Translations under genes and position numbers: made by a program
Source: Verrucomicrobiota bacterium
Lineage (GTDB): Bacteria; Verrucomicrobiota; Verrucomicrobiia; Opitutales; UBA2995
Reading direction: 5' to 3'
DNA: 6,017 nt
NCBI GenBank assembly: GCA_027297085.1
Contig: JAPUIL010000218.1
Location: forward strand, 1 to 6,017
Shown here: positions 5,828 through 6,017 of the stretch, piece by piece
How positions within the stretch are numbered: the first letter of the stretch is position 1
Layout: every line of letters starts with the position of its first letter
Notes under the pieces: generated by a model
The model's database searches: none
What the model saw: the letters and a program-made list of their open reading frames with translations, nothing else
Told to the model about the DNA's origin: nothing

Positions 5828-6016
5828 CTGCAACTCGTGAAACGCCTCTAACTGACAGTGTACCGAGTCCCGTTGTAGTGCATCGTGGATAAAGGCGCCG
5901 GTATTGGACACGGCATTGCGCTCCAGGTTTATTAATGCCTCATCATCCAGCACGGCCAATAAGGCAGACAGGTATTGCGCAGGGTCTTTATCGGCGAACA
6001 GGATTAACTCTACTAA
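5786..6016 (-). pseudogene. Partial unknown protein, runs off the right edge
   Basis: A 76-residue open frame that enters from beyond the window and stops at TAA 5786-5788. It reads LVELILFADKDPAQYLSA, then LLAVLDDEALINLERNAV and a tail whose last dozen residues are encoded by palindromic units of array B. Residues FADKDPAQ, ALLAVL and ALINLE match the fragment at 5225-5461. The distance from the matching Leu codon to the shared palindrome is 174 bases here and 175 there. Composition suggests a helical, soluble protein. The real 3' end may have been replaced by the repeat. No function can be assigned. Confidence 0.5.
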
Positions 6017-6017
6017 C

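Overview
The window is about 6 kb of bacterial DNA, most likely from a Gram-negative gammaproteobacterium. I infer this from four things: a lipoprotein-type quinoprotein, the type of group II intron, fragments of REP-associated tyrosine transposases (RAYTs), and dense short palindromic repeats. The species cannot be read from the sequence. The window looks like accessory or decaying DNA around two intact stand-alone genes.

Layout. Positions 1 to about 1760 (+) are the 3' part of a group II intron. They contain folded RNA segments, an intact reverse transcriptase/maturase gene (267-1697) with a strong ribosome binding site, and domain V (1708-1740). The intron's 5' end lies outside the window and its 3' end (domain VI) is not recognisable. 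The maturase has an unusual change: the catalytic aspartate of reverse transcriptase motif A reads as asparagine (residue 195). Positions 1761-2103 carry no convincing gene but hold a strong nested palindrome (1957-1999). Positions 2104-3789 (+) encode an exported, lipid-anchored eight-bladed quinoprotein. It resembles polyvinyl-alcohol dehydrogenase but has no cytochrome c domain. Positions 4060-4542 (-) encode a small lipocalin-like protein convergent with it.

Positions 4788 to the right edge are a graveyard on the minus strand. In transcription order it reads: a fragment of an unknown protein (5786-6016), a hairpin-repeat array (about 5639-5827), a 33-residue RAYT start (5455-5556), a second paralogous fragment of the same unknown protein (5225-5461), a shorter hairpin array (5171-5250), and a longer but frameshifted and truncated RAYT (4788-5103). 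The same order, unknown-protein fragment then hairpin array then RAYT, therefore occurs twice. Both unknown-protein fragments run into an identical 25-base palindromic unit at almost the same distance (174 and 175 bases). The palindromes differ in stem sequence but keep their pairing, which is what a transposase-linked REP-like element would show.

Nothing here forms an obvious multi-gene operon. The quinoprotein and the lipocalin-like gene are each probably transcribed alone. The most interesting material is the duplicated RAYT/hairpin/paralogue module and the altered intron reverse transcriptase.
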